From Treponema sp. (GTDB taxonomy: Bacteria > Spirochaetota > Spirochaetia > Treponematales > Breznakiellaceae): a stretch of 15,936 nt of DNA. Shown here piece by piece: positions 1 through 7,734 of this stretch. The notes under the pieces were generated by a model. The model did no database searches, had not been told where the DNA came from, and worked only from the letters and a program-made list of their open reading frames with translations. The first letter of the stretch is position 1. The number at the start of each line of letters is the position of its first letter. The stretch covers positions 1 through 15,936 of the forward strand of contig JAIRLZ010000062.1 in the NCBI GenBank assembly GCA_031259035.1, written 5' to 3'. The translations under genes and the position numbers were made by a program.

Positions 1-20
1 GATTTTCAAACAAAAATCTT

Positions 21-52
21 AAAATACCCCGCCCCTTGGGGCGGGGTATTTT
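21..52. terminator. Bidirectional intrinsic terminator
   Basis: A perfect 15-bp inverted repeat (arms 21-35 and 38-52, TT loop) has a C/G-rich core and A/T ends, so a U-rich tract follows the stem on either strand. It lies 13 bp beyond the stop of the minus-strand membrane protein gene and would end that transcript. It would also stop any plus-strand gene entering from the left edge. Confidence 0.85.
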
Positions 53-64
53 TTATTCCTCCGC

Positions 65-763
65 TTATGTTGTTTTGGACCTCTTTATTTTTGCGAACAG
101 TTTGTCAAGGCCGACCAGCGCATACGAGAACCCGATAAACCCTATGGCTATCAACAAACCCCATATTCCAACTGTCCCTAATCCGTAGGTTTCATGGTCG
201 AGAAAAAAATAGGGGAATTTGGCGGGGGCGCCTTCGGTAAATATATACACTCCCCCGAAAGCCTTGTATATGACTGTGTATCCTACGTAATACAAAGGAA
301 ACGCTGTCCAGCCAAACGGATGCCACGCTCTAAAGGAGCCTTTTTCTTCAAAAACCAGAAAGTCCGCAAGCGTCATTAGCGGAACAACCACATGCAGCAA
401 ATCGTTTGACAACGAGCCGGTTGGCGCGCCTTGGGTCGTCGCGCTGAAATGTGGTTTCAGCACAAAGCCATAGACGACAAATGTCAAGAGAATCGATGTC
501 AATGTCATTCCTTTTAAGAAAATATACGCCTTGCCTTTGCGATCGCTTCCCGCTATTTCACGCGCCAGCGTCACGCCAGCCGCAATCATACAGAGCAGAT
601 TGCTCTGTATTGTAAAAGTAGACGCCGCCATTCCAAAGCCCATGTTCACAGCGACAAGCGCCACGCCGGTTCCTGCCCCCGCTATAAGCAATGCGTTGAA
701 GATAATGCGGGCCATCTTTTTGCCATGCTCAGACAAAACGCCCTTTTCAATTGTTTTTTCCAC
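65..763 (-). CDS. Pr6Pr-type membrane protein (FAR-17a/AIG1-like)
   Basis: A 232-residue integral membrane protein with about six hydrophobic segments (near 20-40, 52-67, 86-104, 122-138, 152-167, 198-218) and a basic C-terminus. It carries the signatures I associate with the Pr6Pr family: FTIQSNLL (50-57), DLLHVVVPL (121-129), PLYYVGY (156-162) and FPYFFLDHETYG (183-194). Pr6Pr proteins are related to eukaryotic AIG1/ADTRP, which are threonine/histidine hydrolases of fatty-acid esters; T51 and H124 are the natural candidates for that pair here. Hydrolase activity is inference; the family is uncharacterised in bacteria. The start is GTG, chosen because GGAGG (complement of 770-774) lies 6 nt upstream; the next Met (17) has no such site. 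It has its own promoter and terminator, so it is probably monocistronic. Confidence 0.8.
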   Translation of the reverse strand: MEKTIEKGVLSEHGKKMARIIFNALLIAGAGTGVALVAVNMGFGMAASTFTIQSNLLCMIAAGVTLAREIAGSDRKGKAYIFLKGMTLTSILLTFVVYGFVLKPHFSATTQGAPTGSLSNDLLHVVVPLMTLADFLVFEEKGSFRAWHPFGWTAFPLYYVGYTVIYKAFGGVYIFTEGAPAKFPYFFLDHETYGLGTVGIWGLLIAIGFIGFSYALVGLDKLFAKIKRSKTT

Positions 764-780
764 GGTTATCCTCCACGCTT

Positions 781-809
781 AGAATATAATTTCTCGCATA
801 TAATGTCAA
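781..809 (-). promoter_or_regulatory. Sigma-70-type promoter of the Pr6Pr gene
   Basis: On the minus strand, a consensus -35 TTGACA (complement of 804-809), a 17-bp spacer and a -10 TATTCT (complement of 781-786, 4 of 6 matches). Transcription would begin near 774, right at the Shine-Dalgarno sequence, giving a 5' leader of only about 12 nt. Confidence 0.65.
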
Positions 810-882
810 GTGAGTCTGTTTCAAAACCAACCCGACCCCGATCTGCGTTCGCCGGACATAGTTGGCGTTTGAAACCGCGACC

Positions 883-896
883 GGGGGGGGGGGGGG
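883..896. repeat. Poly-G tract, 14 G
   Basis: An uninterrupted run of 14 G (14 C on the minus strand) lies between the thrA stop and the Pr6Pr promoter, in the loop of a 7-bp inverted repeat (GGCGTTT 864-870, AAACGCC 908-914). Such tracts are length-variable by slipped-strand mispairing. Poly-G tracts near tpr promoters in Treponema pallidum change expression when their length changes. Confidence 0.85.
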
Positions 897-914
897 TATG
901 AAGAAAAAAACGCC

Positions 915-3398
915 TTATACCAGCGTCTTTGCGATGCGTACGATGTCGGCGAACACGCCGCCGGCGGTAACCTGGGCGCCCGCTCCGGGACCCTTTATCA
1001 CCATGGGCAGGGTCGAGTACCGGTCGCTCGTAATGACGACGATGTTGTCCGCGTCGGTGAGGGAGCGAAACGGGCTGTCCTTGCCTTCAGCGCGGATTGA
1101 GATGTTCGCTGAATTGTTCTCAATAACCGCAACGTACCGGAGCGCCTTGCCTTCCGCTTCGGCGGCCACGCGGCGGCTCTCGAAACCGGCGTCCGCTTTT
1201 TCCAGTTCCTCAAAAAAGGCGTCTATAGTCGCCGCATTGAAACAAGAGGCGGGCAGTATCGGCTCAATGGACACTGCGGAAAACTCAAGCGGTATGCCGC
1301 ATTCGCGGGCAAGCGCCAACGCCTTCCGCGCCGCGTCCATGGCGTTGAGATCGTCGCGGGGGTCGGGTTCGGTGTAGCCCTTGGCTCTCGCTTCCCGCAC
1401 TAGAGTGGAAAACGGCTTGCCGCCGTCAAAATTGTTGAAAATATAGCTCAAGGTGCCGGAAAGCACGGCTTCTATGCGCCTGACATGATCGCCTGAAAGG
1501 AACAGATCACGTAGCGTGGAAATAACCGGCAGTCCCGCGCACACCGTCGTTTCATACAAATAGGGTATGCCCCTTGTCCGCGCGTACCCGGTGATTTCCT
1601 TATAATACTCAAGGGAGCCGGTGTTGGCGCGCTTGTTCGGCGTAACAACGGGAATGGACGCTTTCAGAATCGCGGCGTATTTAGACGCGACCGTATCGCT
1701 CGCGGTGCAATCGCAGAACGCCGTATTCGGCAGATTCATCGCCTTCATCAGCTTGATGAAAACATCAATGTCAAAAGGGGCGCCGGTCGCCTGCGCTTCC
1801 ACAGGGACATCACCCTTCAACACGGACCTCACAACACTGGGATCAAGGCCTTCCGCGTACAAAAGCATGTTCTTTGAATCCGCGACGCCCGCCAGATTGA
1901 CACGTATCTTGTGTTCCGCCGCAAGCGTCTCACGGTGCGTCGCCAACTGCTCAAGCAACGTGCCGCCAATAAGGCCTACGCCCACCAAAAAGAGGTTGAC
2001 GGAACGGGCGCCGGACAGGAAAAACGCCTCATGCACCGCATTTAGCGCCTTGGTCTCATCTTGTTTGGCAATGACCGCCGATATGTTCAGTTCCGAGGAT
2101 CCTTGGGCGATGGCAATCACGTTGACGCCGTTGCGTCCAAGCGCGTGGAAAAATTTTCCCGAACAGCCGGACATCTTCCGCATCTGGGATCCCACCACCG
2201 CGATAATCGCAAGCTCTCGCGTCGTCTCAACCGGTTCAATGGCGCCGCACCCCATCTCCCACGCGAACTCCTCTTTTATCGCCGCTTCCGCGTCTTCAAT
2301 GTCTTCGGACAACACCGCGAAACAGATGGAATACTCGCTTGAGCTTTGGGTAATCAGGACGATGTTCACCTTTTTCCGGGCGAGGGCGCCGAAGAGACGC
2401 GCTGAAAAGCCCGTAACGCCGACCATGCCCGCGCCTTGCACCCGCACCAGCGCCACTTTATTCATGGAAGAAATGCCCCGTATGGGGTAAAGTCCGGCTT
2501 TGGCGTTGTTTCTTATCCATGTCCCGCCGCTATCCAGGTTAAACGTGTTGAGTATGCGGATCGGGATGCCCTTTATCAGCGCGGGACGCATGGTCGGCGG
2601 ATAAACGACTTTTGCGCCGAAATGGGAAAGCTCCATCGCCTCGGTGTAGGAAATTTCCTCAATTCTGAACGCGGTTTTCACCACGCGCGGATCCGCCGTG
2701 AGTATGCCGTCAACATCCGTCCATATCTCAACCGCGTCCGCGTCAAGCGCCGCCGCAAAAATAGCCGCGCTTAAATCGGAGCCGCCCCGTCCGAGCGTCG
2801 TGGTGGCTCCTTCCCTCGTCGAACCTATAAAACCGGTTGTCACATGCACCGAGTTGGGGCGCAATGAAAAATGCCTCTGTATATTGACAAACGTCTCTTT
2901 TTCCAGAAAATGGGCGGCGCCGAAATTCGCATCCGTCTTCACCAGCGTTCTCGCGTCAACATATGTTGAGCATATGCCATGCGCCGCGAAAACTTCGGTT
3001 AACAGCGACGCCGAAAGCCGCTCGCCAAAACTCATCGCCATATCCAGCGTTCTTGGCGACAATTCGCCCAGCGCGGCAATGGCCTCCAAAATCTCTTTCA
3101 GATCTATCCAGAGCTTGTCTATGGTGAGAAGAGCTTCGGTCAGTTGTTTGCCGGACAGAAAAGCGGCGATTACATCGTAGTGCCGCTTGCACAGCTCTTC
3201 CACGGCGAACTTATATCCCTCGTCGCCGGCGCAGGCTTTCCGCGCTATATCAATCAATGCGTCGGTGACGCCCGACAAGGCGGAAACCACAACCGCCTGG
3301 GTGTCGCCGGCATGTTCCTTGTTTTTTAAAATCGCAATAATATTTCTGACGGAACCATGTGTTCCAACTGAGGTGCCGCCAAATTTTATAACACGCAT
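915..3398 (-). CDS. thrA: Bifunctional aspartokinase / homoserine dehydrogenase I
   Basis: Catalyses the first (aspartate to aspartyl phosphate) and third (aspartate semialdehyde to homoserine) steps of the pathway to threonine and methionine. From the ATG at 3398 it is 827 residues, close to E. coli ThrA (820). Kinase motifs: KFGGTSVG (5-12), GRGGSD (203-208), WTDVDGILTADPR (226-238). Two ACT repeats follow (about 315-445); each has the glutamine (Q351 in LITQSSSE, Q432 in IAQGSSE) that binds threonine in plant AK-HSDH, so threonine feedback is likely. Dehydrogenase motifs: GVGLIGG (473-479), TPNKRAN with catalytic K589, and DPRDDLNAMDAARK (679-692) with D688 and K692. The frame is open for 51 more codons upstream, but that stretch is basic and unrelated to the family, which begins with the MRVIKFGG strand. 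No strong ribosome binding site precedes the ATG; see the promoter entry. Confidence 0.95.
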   Translation of the reverse strand: MRVIKFGGTSVGTHGSVRNIIAILKNKEHAGDTQAVVVSALSGVTDALIDIARKACAGDEGYKFAVEELCKRHYDVIAAFLSGKQLTEALLTIDKLWIDLKEILEAIAALGELSPRTLDMAMSFGERLSASLLTEVFAAHGICSTYVDARTLVKTDANFGAAHFLEKETFVNIQRHFSLRPNSVHVTTGFIGSTREGATTTLGRGGSDLSAAIFAAALDADAVEIWTDVDGILTADPRVVKTAFRIEEISYTEAMELSHFGAKVVYPPTMRPALIKGIPIRILNTFNLDSGGTWIRNNAKAGLYPIRGISSMNKVALVRVQGAGMVGVTGFSARLFGALARKKVNIVLITQSSSEYSICFAVLSEDIEDAEAAIKEEFAWEMGCGAIEPVETTRELAIIAVVGSQMRKMSGCSGKFFHALGRNGVNVIAIAQGSSELNISAVIAKQDETKALNAVHEAFFLSGARSVNLFLVGVGLIGGTLLEQLATHRETLAAEHKIRVNLAGVADSKNMLLYAEGLDPSVVRSVLKGDVPVEAQATGAPFDIDVFIKLMKAMNLPNTAFCDCTASDTVASKYAAILKASIPVVTPNKRANTGSLEYYKEITGYARTRGIPYLYETTVCAGLPVISTLRDLFLSGDHVRRIEAVLSGTLSYIFNNFDGGKPFSTLVREARAKGYTEPDPRDDLNAMDAARKALALARECGIPLEFSAVSIEPILPASCFNAATIDAFFEELEKADAGFESRRVAAEAEGKALRYVAVIENNSANISIRAEGKDSPFRSLTDADNIVVITSDRYSTLPMVIKGPGAGAQVTAGGVFADIVRIAKTLV

Positions 3399-3404
3399 GG
3401 GGGA

Positions 3405-3433
3405 AGTGTACCTATTTTGAGAGAAAATTGCAA
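3405..3433 (-). promoter_or_regulatory. Candidate thrA promoter, possibly leaderless
   Basis: Minus strand: TTGCAA (complement of 3428-3433, 4 of 6), 17-bp spacer, TACACT (complement of 3405-3410, 4 of 6). Exactly 6 nt separate the -10 from the thrA ATG, so transcription would start at or next to the A of the ATG. This fits the absence of a good Shine-Dalgarno site; only AGGT is present, within the promoter itself. Confidence 0.4.
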
Positions 3434-3549
3434 GTCGGCGCGGCTCTACTACGTGGAGACTCTCGCTTCTTGCCGCGGGGGATTTGCTCCCCGCGTACAC
3501 GCTTCCGCTTTGTAACGGCAGGGCATGTTTGCCGCAGTCCCGCGCCCCC

Positions 3550-3588
3550 AAAAAAAGAGCGGCGATTCCGCAAAGAACCGCCGCCGCT
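3550..3588 (-). terminator. Intrinsic terminator of the FN3/vWA lipoprotein gene
   Basis: Reading the minus strand, AGCGGCG (complement of 3582-3588) pairs with CGCCGCT (complement of 3558-3564) around a 17-nt loop. One C and then seven T (3550-3556) follow. It lies about 75 bp past the lipoprotein stop codon. Closer to the stop, 3614-3643 holds two overlapping alternative 6-bp hairpins without a T tract. Nothing else supportable lies between 3434 and 3549. Confidence 0.7.
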
Positions 3589-3661
3589 ATGTACCGCCCG
3601 CCTGATGTGTTTTAACGGTACATGAAACTTTGACCGTTGTACCCTACATCAGCGATCAACG

Positions 3662-6600
3662 CTATTGAGATGGAGTAGTCGCGGAAACCACCGACTCTAC
3701 GCTATCCCCGTAGTCTTCATAGCGGGCGGACACTTTGTAACAGTATGTCACGCCCGGTGACGCATCGTTATCGGTAAGGAAAGTGTCGGGCGTAGCTTTC
3801 CCGAGATTCCAGGCCGGCGAGCTCGGCGAGCGGTATACCATATAGAGGCTTGCGCCGGAAGGCGCATCCCACGATACCGTAATGCTGGTTGAACTCGTCG
3901 CCGTTGCGCTTACGTTTGAAGGCGCGACTACCCCCGTTATCGCGCCATAGAAGGATGACAGTGAACCTTCTCCATTGCCATTAGAGGCGGACACTTTGTA
4001 ATAGTAGAGCGTGTACGGCGGCAGTTCCGTATTGGTATAGGAAGTGACGGAACTATCGCTTATTGAAGCGATTTCCTCATACGTACCATTGTATTGAGCG
4101 CTGCGGTATACCGTATAGCCGCTTGCGCCGGAAACCGAATCCCACGATACCGTAATGCCGCTTGAATCCACCGCCGTTGCCATTACGTTTGAAGGAGGGG
4201 ATATCCCCGTTGTCACGGAAGCGTAGGATGACTGCGCTCCTTCCAAAGCGTTGTTTGATGAACCGCCGCCATTATTATAGGCGGACACTTTGTAATAGTA
4301 GGTCGTATCCGGCGACAGTCCCGTATCGGTATAAGAAGTGGAGGAACTATCGTTTACTGAATCAATCTGGGAATACGAGCCGTCAACGCTTGCCGAGCGG
4401 TATATACGATAGGAGTCCGCGCTAGAAACCCGGTTCCACGATACCGCAACGCCGGTTGAACCCGCCGCCGTCGCGCTTACGCCCGAAGGAATAAACCCGG
4501 TCAACTGACTGTAAAGGGAGTTGATAAAGGCGGCCGCCGCGCTCCTAATCTGCCCAATTTGCTCCGTCGTTAAGGATGTGCTGGAGTCCAATACTAGATA
4601 AATAATTGTGGAGAGCGACTCAGTCTCGGTGGTCGTCGCGCCGGTTACGGAATACTCGCTGTTTCTTTGCCATGCCGTTGTGTCGGGAGTCATAATCCAT
4701 TGTTGCGCTTTTGATTCATCGACAGCCGGAGTATAGCCTTCAACGCCGGTAAACGTAAAATTAACCTCCGAACCGTTTATAACGCCGGTTATGGGTCCCG
4801 CCCCCAATTCTGAACCAAGCCCGCCCGCGTAGGTTATAGTATTGAAGGTATATGTCATGCTTGATCCTGTTCCCGTTCTGGTTATGATGCCTTCAATATA
4901 TTTCGCCGATGATGCCGCGTCCGCGGGATTCGCGCCGGTTACGTCAAAGGTCATGCGCACCTTGGCGCCGCTTCCAAGCAAGGTGGTCTTCATCGTAAAC
5001 GCGGTGCTGGTCACCCGCGTTATCTGCAAGCTGTCGGCGATACTCTGAAAAGTCGTTTGCAGGGCATTGAAATTGTCTAAGGTCTGACTTTTATTCGCAC
5101 TGGCTATCTTCTCCAAATCGCTCTCAAACTTTGTGGTATTGGAAACATCCTCTCCCCTGACGCCTACGGAATACGCGGTAATGGGCTTGCCCGCTATGGC
5201 GCGGCTCGCAATTTGTCCGCTCAAATACGTGGTATACTCACTATCGCTATCGAATGTCTGTTCTTCAATCGGATTGGCGGCTGACATTCCTGTTGACCCA
5301 TTGTCAAGCCCGTCCGTAAAGGTAATAACATTCACCAACTCAAGGTTGGCGGGATACTGGTCTTCCTTGCTTTTAAGACTGGACAGCGCCTGGTGCACCG
5401 AATAGAAGAGCGCGGTGCCGCTTTGGGCCGCAATGGTGTAGTTTGCATTAAGCTGATTGAGAAGAGTGTTTCTTCCCGTTGCGTTAAGACGAACGAGACC
5501 CAAGTCGTTTGCCGTTCCCGCAAAAGAAATAATCCCGATGTACACCCCTTCCAGCCGTGTATCGCTCTCCACGCTGATTGTCGTTGCGGAAATGTAGTTT
5601 GGGCTTTGAGAGCTTTCCCTCTCGCCGGCCATCACGCTTACCTTGTAGTAATAGGTTGTACTTGCGGATAATCCCGTATCAATATAGGACGCGGTTGTGG
5701 GCGAACCTGCCAGCGTATACTGCGCGTTGTAACTAAGGCTGGTGTAGCGGTATACTTTGTAACCGGTAGCGCCTGAAACGCTGTCCCATGAAATGCTGAT
5801 GCTGTTTGACGATAGCGCCGCCGCCGTTACGTTGGTAGCGCCTGCCACCCGTGTCGTTGCGGAAACGGGGGCTGACAGCGGCCCTTCCCCGCCGCTGTCC
5901 ACCGCGCTTACCTTGTAGTAATAGGTCGTACCCATGGATAATTCCGTATCGGTATAGGATTCCGTAGCGGTATAGGATGTTGCTTCTAACGACCCTGCCA
6001 GCGTATACTCACCGTCCGCGCTGCCGCCGCGGTATACCTTGTAGCTTGCGGCGCCTGAAACGCTGTCCCATGAAACGAGGATGCTGCTGATGCTGTTTGA
6101 CGGTGGCGCCGCCGCCGTTACGTTGGCAGGCGCCGGCAAAGATCTTGTCGTTGCGGAAGCGGAGCTTGATAGGGGCCCTTCCCCGCCGCTGGTCACCGCG
6201 CTTACCTTGTAGTAATAGGTCGTACCCATGGATAATTCCGTATCGAGATAGGATGTTGCTGTTGGCGACCCTGCCAGCGTATACTCACCGTCCGCGCTGC
6301 CGCTGCGGTATACCTTGTAGCCTGTAGCGTCTGAAACGCTGTCCCATGAAACTTGGATGCCGCTTGTCCATTGCGTCGCCGCCGTTACGTTGACAGGCGC
6401 GCCCGGTACCGATGTCGCTGTGGAAACGGCGCTTGACAGAGGCCCTTCCCCGCCGCTGGTCACCGCGCTTACCTTGTAGTAATAGGTCGTACCCATAGAT
6501 AATTCCGTATCGGTATAGGCTGGCTCTGTTGGCGACCCTGCCAGCGTATACTCACCGTCCGCGCTGCCGCCGCGGTATACCTTGTAGCTTGCGGCGCCTG

Positions 6601-7036
6601 AAACGCTGTCCCATGAAACGAGGATGCCGCTTGTCGATTGCGCCACCGCCGTTACGTTGGCAGGCGCGATCATCACCGCCGTCGCAGAAACGATGCTTGA
6701 TAAGGGGCTGTCCCCTCCTTCGTTCACCGCCATTACATGGTAGTAATAGGTCGTGCCCCCGGATACTTCCTTGTCGGTATACGATGCGGATTCTGCCCAC
6801 CCTACCTGCACATACGTACCGTTCTCGCTTCCGCTGCGGATCACCCTGTAGCCTGTAGCGTCTGAAACGCTGTTCCATGAAACGCGGATGCCGCCTGACT
6901 CTAGCGCCGTCGCCGTTACGCCGGATGGCGCGGATGGCGGCGACTTGTGTACGCCCGAATCGCAACCCGTAAATAAAAAAACTCCGAATACCAGCAGGAC
7001 GCCTGATATTCCCGAAAGTGACAGTATATGTTTCAT
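3662..7036 (-). CDS. FN3-repeat lipoprotein with a permuted vWA domain
   Basis: A 1124-residue predicted surface or periplasmic lipoprotein: hydrophobic signal (residues 4-22) and lipobox LFTGC, with lipidation at C25. Eight fibronectin type III domains follow at about 34-120, 122-208, 211-297, 301-396, 399-487, 850-943, 946-1034 and 1037-1121. Between domains 5 and 6 is a von Willebrand A domain. Strand-2 motif GIISFAGTA (501-509), MIDAS threonine T541 in SGTALF, and TDG aspartate D575 in FTDGLDNG come first. The DxSxS element (DSSTS, 817-821, with its helix) comes about 240 residues later, after a beta-rich stretch (673-810). A role in metal-dependent adhesion to protein or polysaccharide fits the architecture but is inferred. 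The start has AGGAGG (complement of 7043-7048) 6 nt upstream. Its terminator is at 3550-3588. FN3 domains 2-4 are nearly identical in DNA, indicating recent internal duplication. Confidence 0.85.
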   Translation of the reverse strand: MKHILSLSGISGVLLVFGVFLFTGCDSGVHKSPPSAPSGVTATALESGGIRVSWNSVSDATGYRVIRSGSENGTYVQVGWAESASYTDKEVSGGTTYYYHVMAVNEGGDSPLSSIVSATAVMIAPANVTAVAQSTSGILVSWDSVSGAASYKVYRGGSADGEYTLAGSPTEPAYTDTELSMGTTYYYKVSAVTSGGEGPLSSAVSTATSVPGAPVNVTAATQWTSGIQVSWDSVSDATGYKVYRSGSADGEYTLAGSPTATSYLDTELSMGTTYYYKVSAVTSGGEGPLSSSASATTRSLPAPANVTAAAPPSNSISSILVSWDSVSGAASYKVYRGGSADGEYTLAGSLEATSYTATESYTDTELSMGTTYYYKVSAVDSGGEGPLSAPVSATTRVAGATNVTAAALSSNSISISWDSVSGATGYKVYRYTSLSYNAQYTLAGSPTTASYIDTGLSASTTYYYKVSVMAGERESSQSPNYISATTISVESDTRLEGVYIGIISFAGTANDLGLVRLNATGRNTLLNQLNANYTIAAQSGTALFYSVHQALSSLKSKEDQYPANLELVNVITFTDGLDNGSTGMSAANPIEEQTFDSDSEYTTYLSGQIASRAIAGKPITAYSVGVRGEDVSNTTKFESDLEKIASANKSQTLDNFNALQTTFQSIADSLQITRVTSTAFTMKTTLLGSGAKVRMTFDVTGANPADAASSAKYIEGIITRTGTGSSMTYTFNTITYAGGLGSELGAGPITGVINGSEVNFTFTGVEGYTPAVDESKAQQWIMTPDTTAWQRNSEYSVTGATTTETESLSTIIYLVLDSSTSLTTEQIGQIRSAAAAFINSLYSQLTGFIPSGVSATAAGSTGVAVSWNRVSSADSYRIYRSASVDGSYSQIDSVNDSSSTSYTDTGLSPDTTYYYKVSAYNNGGGSSNNALEGAQSSYASVTTGISPPSNVMATAVDSSGITVSWDSVSGASGYTVYRSAQYNGTYEEIASISDSSVTSYTNTELPPYTLYYYKVSASNGNGEGSLSSFYGAITGVVAPSNVSATATSSTSITVSWDAPSGASLYMVYRSPSSPAWNLGKATPDTFLTDNDASPGVTYCYKVSARYEDYGDSVESVVSATTPSQ
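5882..6709 (-). repeat. Three tandem FN3-coding repeats (267-294 bp)
   Basis: Within the lipoprotein gene, near-identical units start at about 5882, 6176 and 6443 (periods 294 and 267 bp; 98 and 89 codons). They share long identical blocks, for example CTTGTAGTAATAGGTCGTAC in each copy. The repeats encode FN3 domains 2-4 (KVYR.GSADGEYTLAGS, TELSMGTTYYYKVSAV). Homologous recombination between copies could change domain number. The flanking FN3 units are diverged. Confidence 0.8.
5943..5978 (-). repeat. 18-bp tandem duplication inside FN3 domain 4
   Basis: Two adjacent 18-bp copies (5943-5960 and 5961-5978) differ at one base. They give a six-residue duplication (SYTATE then SYTDTE) that is absent from the otherwise near-identical neighbouring FN3 repeats. 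It is an in-frame local duplication of recent origin. Confidence 0.75.
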
Positions 7037-7040
7037 AGCT

Positions 7041-7113
7041 GTCCTCCTAAACGAAAAAGAGGACCAAACGCATTGCCATCCGCCCCTATCAGCGGTATAC
7101 TGACAATGCGTTT
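7041..7113 (-). promoter_or_regulatory. Structured leader of the lipoprotein gene, SD-occluding hairpin
   Basis: On the minus strand, GTCCTC (complement of 7059-7064) can pair with GAGGAC (complement of 7041-7046), a 6-bp stem with a 12-nt loop. It covers most of the AGGAGG ribosome binding site. Just upstream is a perfect 10-bp inverted repeat (7066-7075 with 7104-7113, 28-nt loop). Together they look like a translational control element; no regulator is known. Confidence 0.4.
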
Positions 7114-7120
7114 AGCGCAT

Positions 7121-7166
7121 CCTCAAAGCCGGCGCTGTTCCGCCAAGAATTTGACCGGCTTTGGGG
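7121..7166. other. 12-bp stem hairpin upstream of the lipoprotein gene
   Basis: CCTCAAAGCCGG (7121-7132) pairs with CCGGCTTTGGGG (7155-7166), 12 pairs with one G-T, around a 22-nt loop. On the plus strand a T6 run follows at 7173-7178, 6 nt past the stem, but there is no plus-strand gene for it to terminate. It may be part of the lipoprotein leader or a repeat remnant. Confidence 0.45.
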
Positions 7167-7216
7167 AGTCTCTTTTTTATATAACCGTCCATACGGATGG
7201 CTTGTTTCTGTGTTAC

Positions 7217-7238
7217 AAAAGGAGGGGCTTGCCCCTCC
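7217..7238 (-). terminator. Possible minus-strand terminator hairpin
   Basis: A perfect 8-bp GC-rich stem (7221-7228 and 7231-7238, TT loop) is followed on the minus strand by four T (7217-7220). It would stop transcription coming from the gene-poor stretch to the right before it reaches the lipoprotein gene. Confidence 0.4.
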
Positions 7239-7586
7239 CTTCCCGCTGTCCCCCGCTCTTTATGGAATAACCGCGCTACGACGATTAGATTGCCGCTCCA
7301 CTCGACAAACCCGGCTTCTTTTTGGAGAGATTGACAACACGCTAGGACTGATTCATAGCGCGATAAAACCGGATGAAAGCGTTCTTCCGGCTCGTGAGAG
7401 AACGTTACAATGGGCGTACGGAATAGACGCGGGATGGCAAAGCGATTGATAATATGAATAGAAGCATATATAAGAAAGCGCGGGGAAAACGCGCGCGGGG
7501 CGCGGCGCGTATATATAAAAAAACGCGGGGAGAGGACAGCTACACCATATCCGCCCTCCGCCGAGCCGGACTTATAAAGACTGTCT
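7239..7586. other. Gene-poor stretch with a possible decayed coding fragment
   Basis: No convincing gene. A plus-strand frame is open to the stop at 7447-7449. Its last 50 or so codons read like ordinary protein (LFGEIDNTLGLIHSAIKPDE and on to GIDAGWQSD), but there is no credible start or ribosome binding site and I recognise no family. It could be the tail of a deleted gene. From 7475 to 7540 the sequence is a low-complexity mix of GCGCG/CGGGG and TATATA blocks. Confidence 0.3.
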
Positions 7587-7600
7587 GGGGGGGGGGGGGG
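7587..7600. repeat. Second poly-G tract, 14 G
   Basis: An uninterrupted run of 14 G in the gene-poor stretch, the same length as the tract at 883-896 but in unrelated flanks. TGTCTG just before and CAGACG at 7614-7619 can pair around it. No gene starts nearby on either strand, so any phase-variable target is not obvious. Confidence 0.85.
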
Positions 7601-7687
7601 ATCCTATAAGAAACAGACGGCGCTCGCATGATTAACGCTCCTTATGTGCGCACAGGGCGTGCGATATGCAATCCGCGATATATTTGA

Positions 7688-7734
7688 CTTGTTAAAAACC
7701 CGGTTGGTTGTTTAACAAGCCGCGCGGTTTTTAA
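7688..7734. repeat. Two mutually exclusive 9-bp inverted repeats
   Basis: CTTGTTAAA (7688-7696) pairs with TTTAACAAG (7711-7719). The overlapping TTAAAAACC (7692-7700) pairs instead with GGTTTTTAA (7726-7734). Both are perfect, and only one can form at a time. They abut the next palindrome and are probably part of the same repeat cluster rather than an attenuator, because no gene follows. Confidence 0.55.

Noticed and set aside
1621..2490. Long plus-strand open frame opposite thrA (289 codons)
   Set aside because: It is antisense to an unambiguous enzyme and its Ser/Ala/Arg-rich translation matches nothing; such frames are usual opposite GC-rich genes.
3399..3551. N-terminal 51-codon extension of ThrA
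   Set aside because: The frame is open but the peptide is basic, unrelated to the family and overlaps the likely promoter; the protein proper begins at MRVIKFGG.
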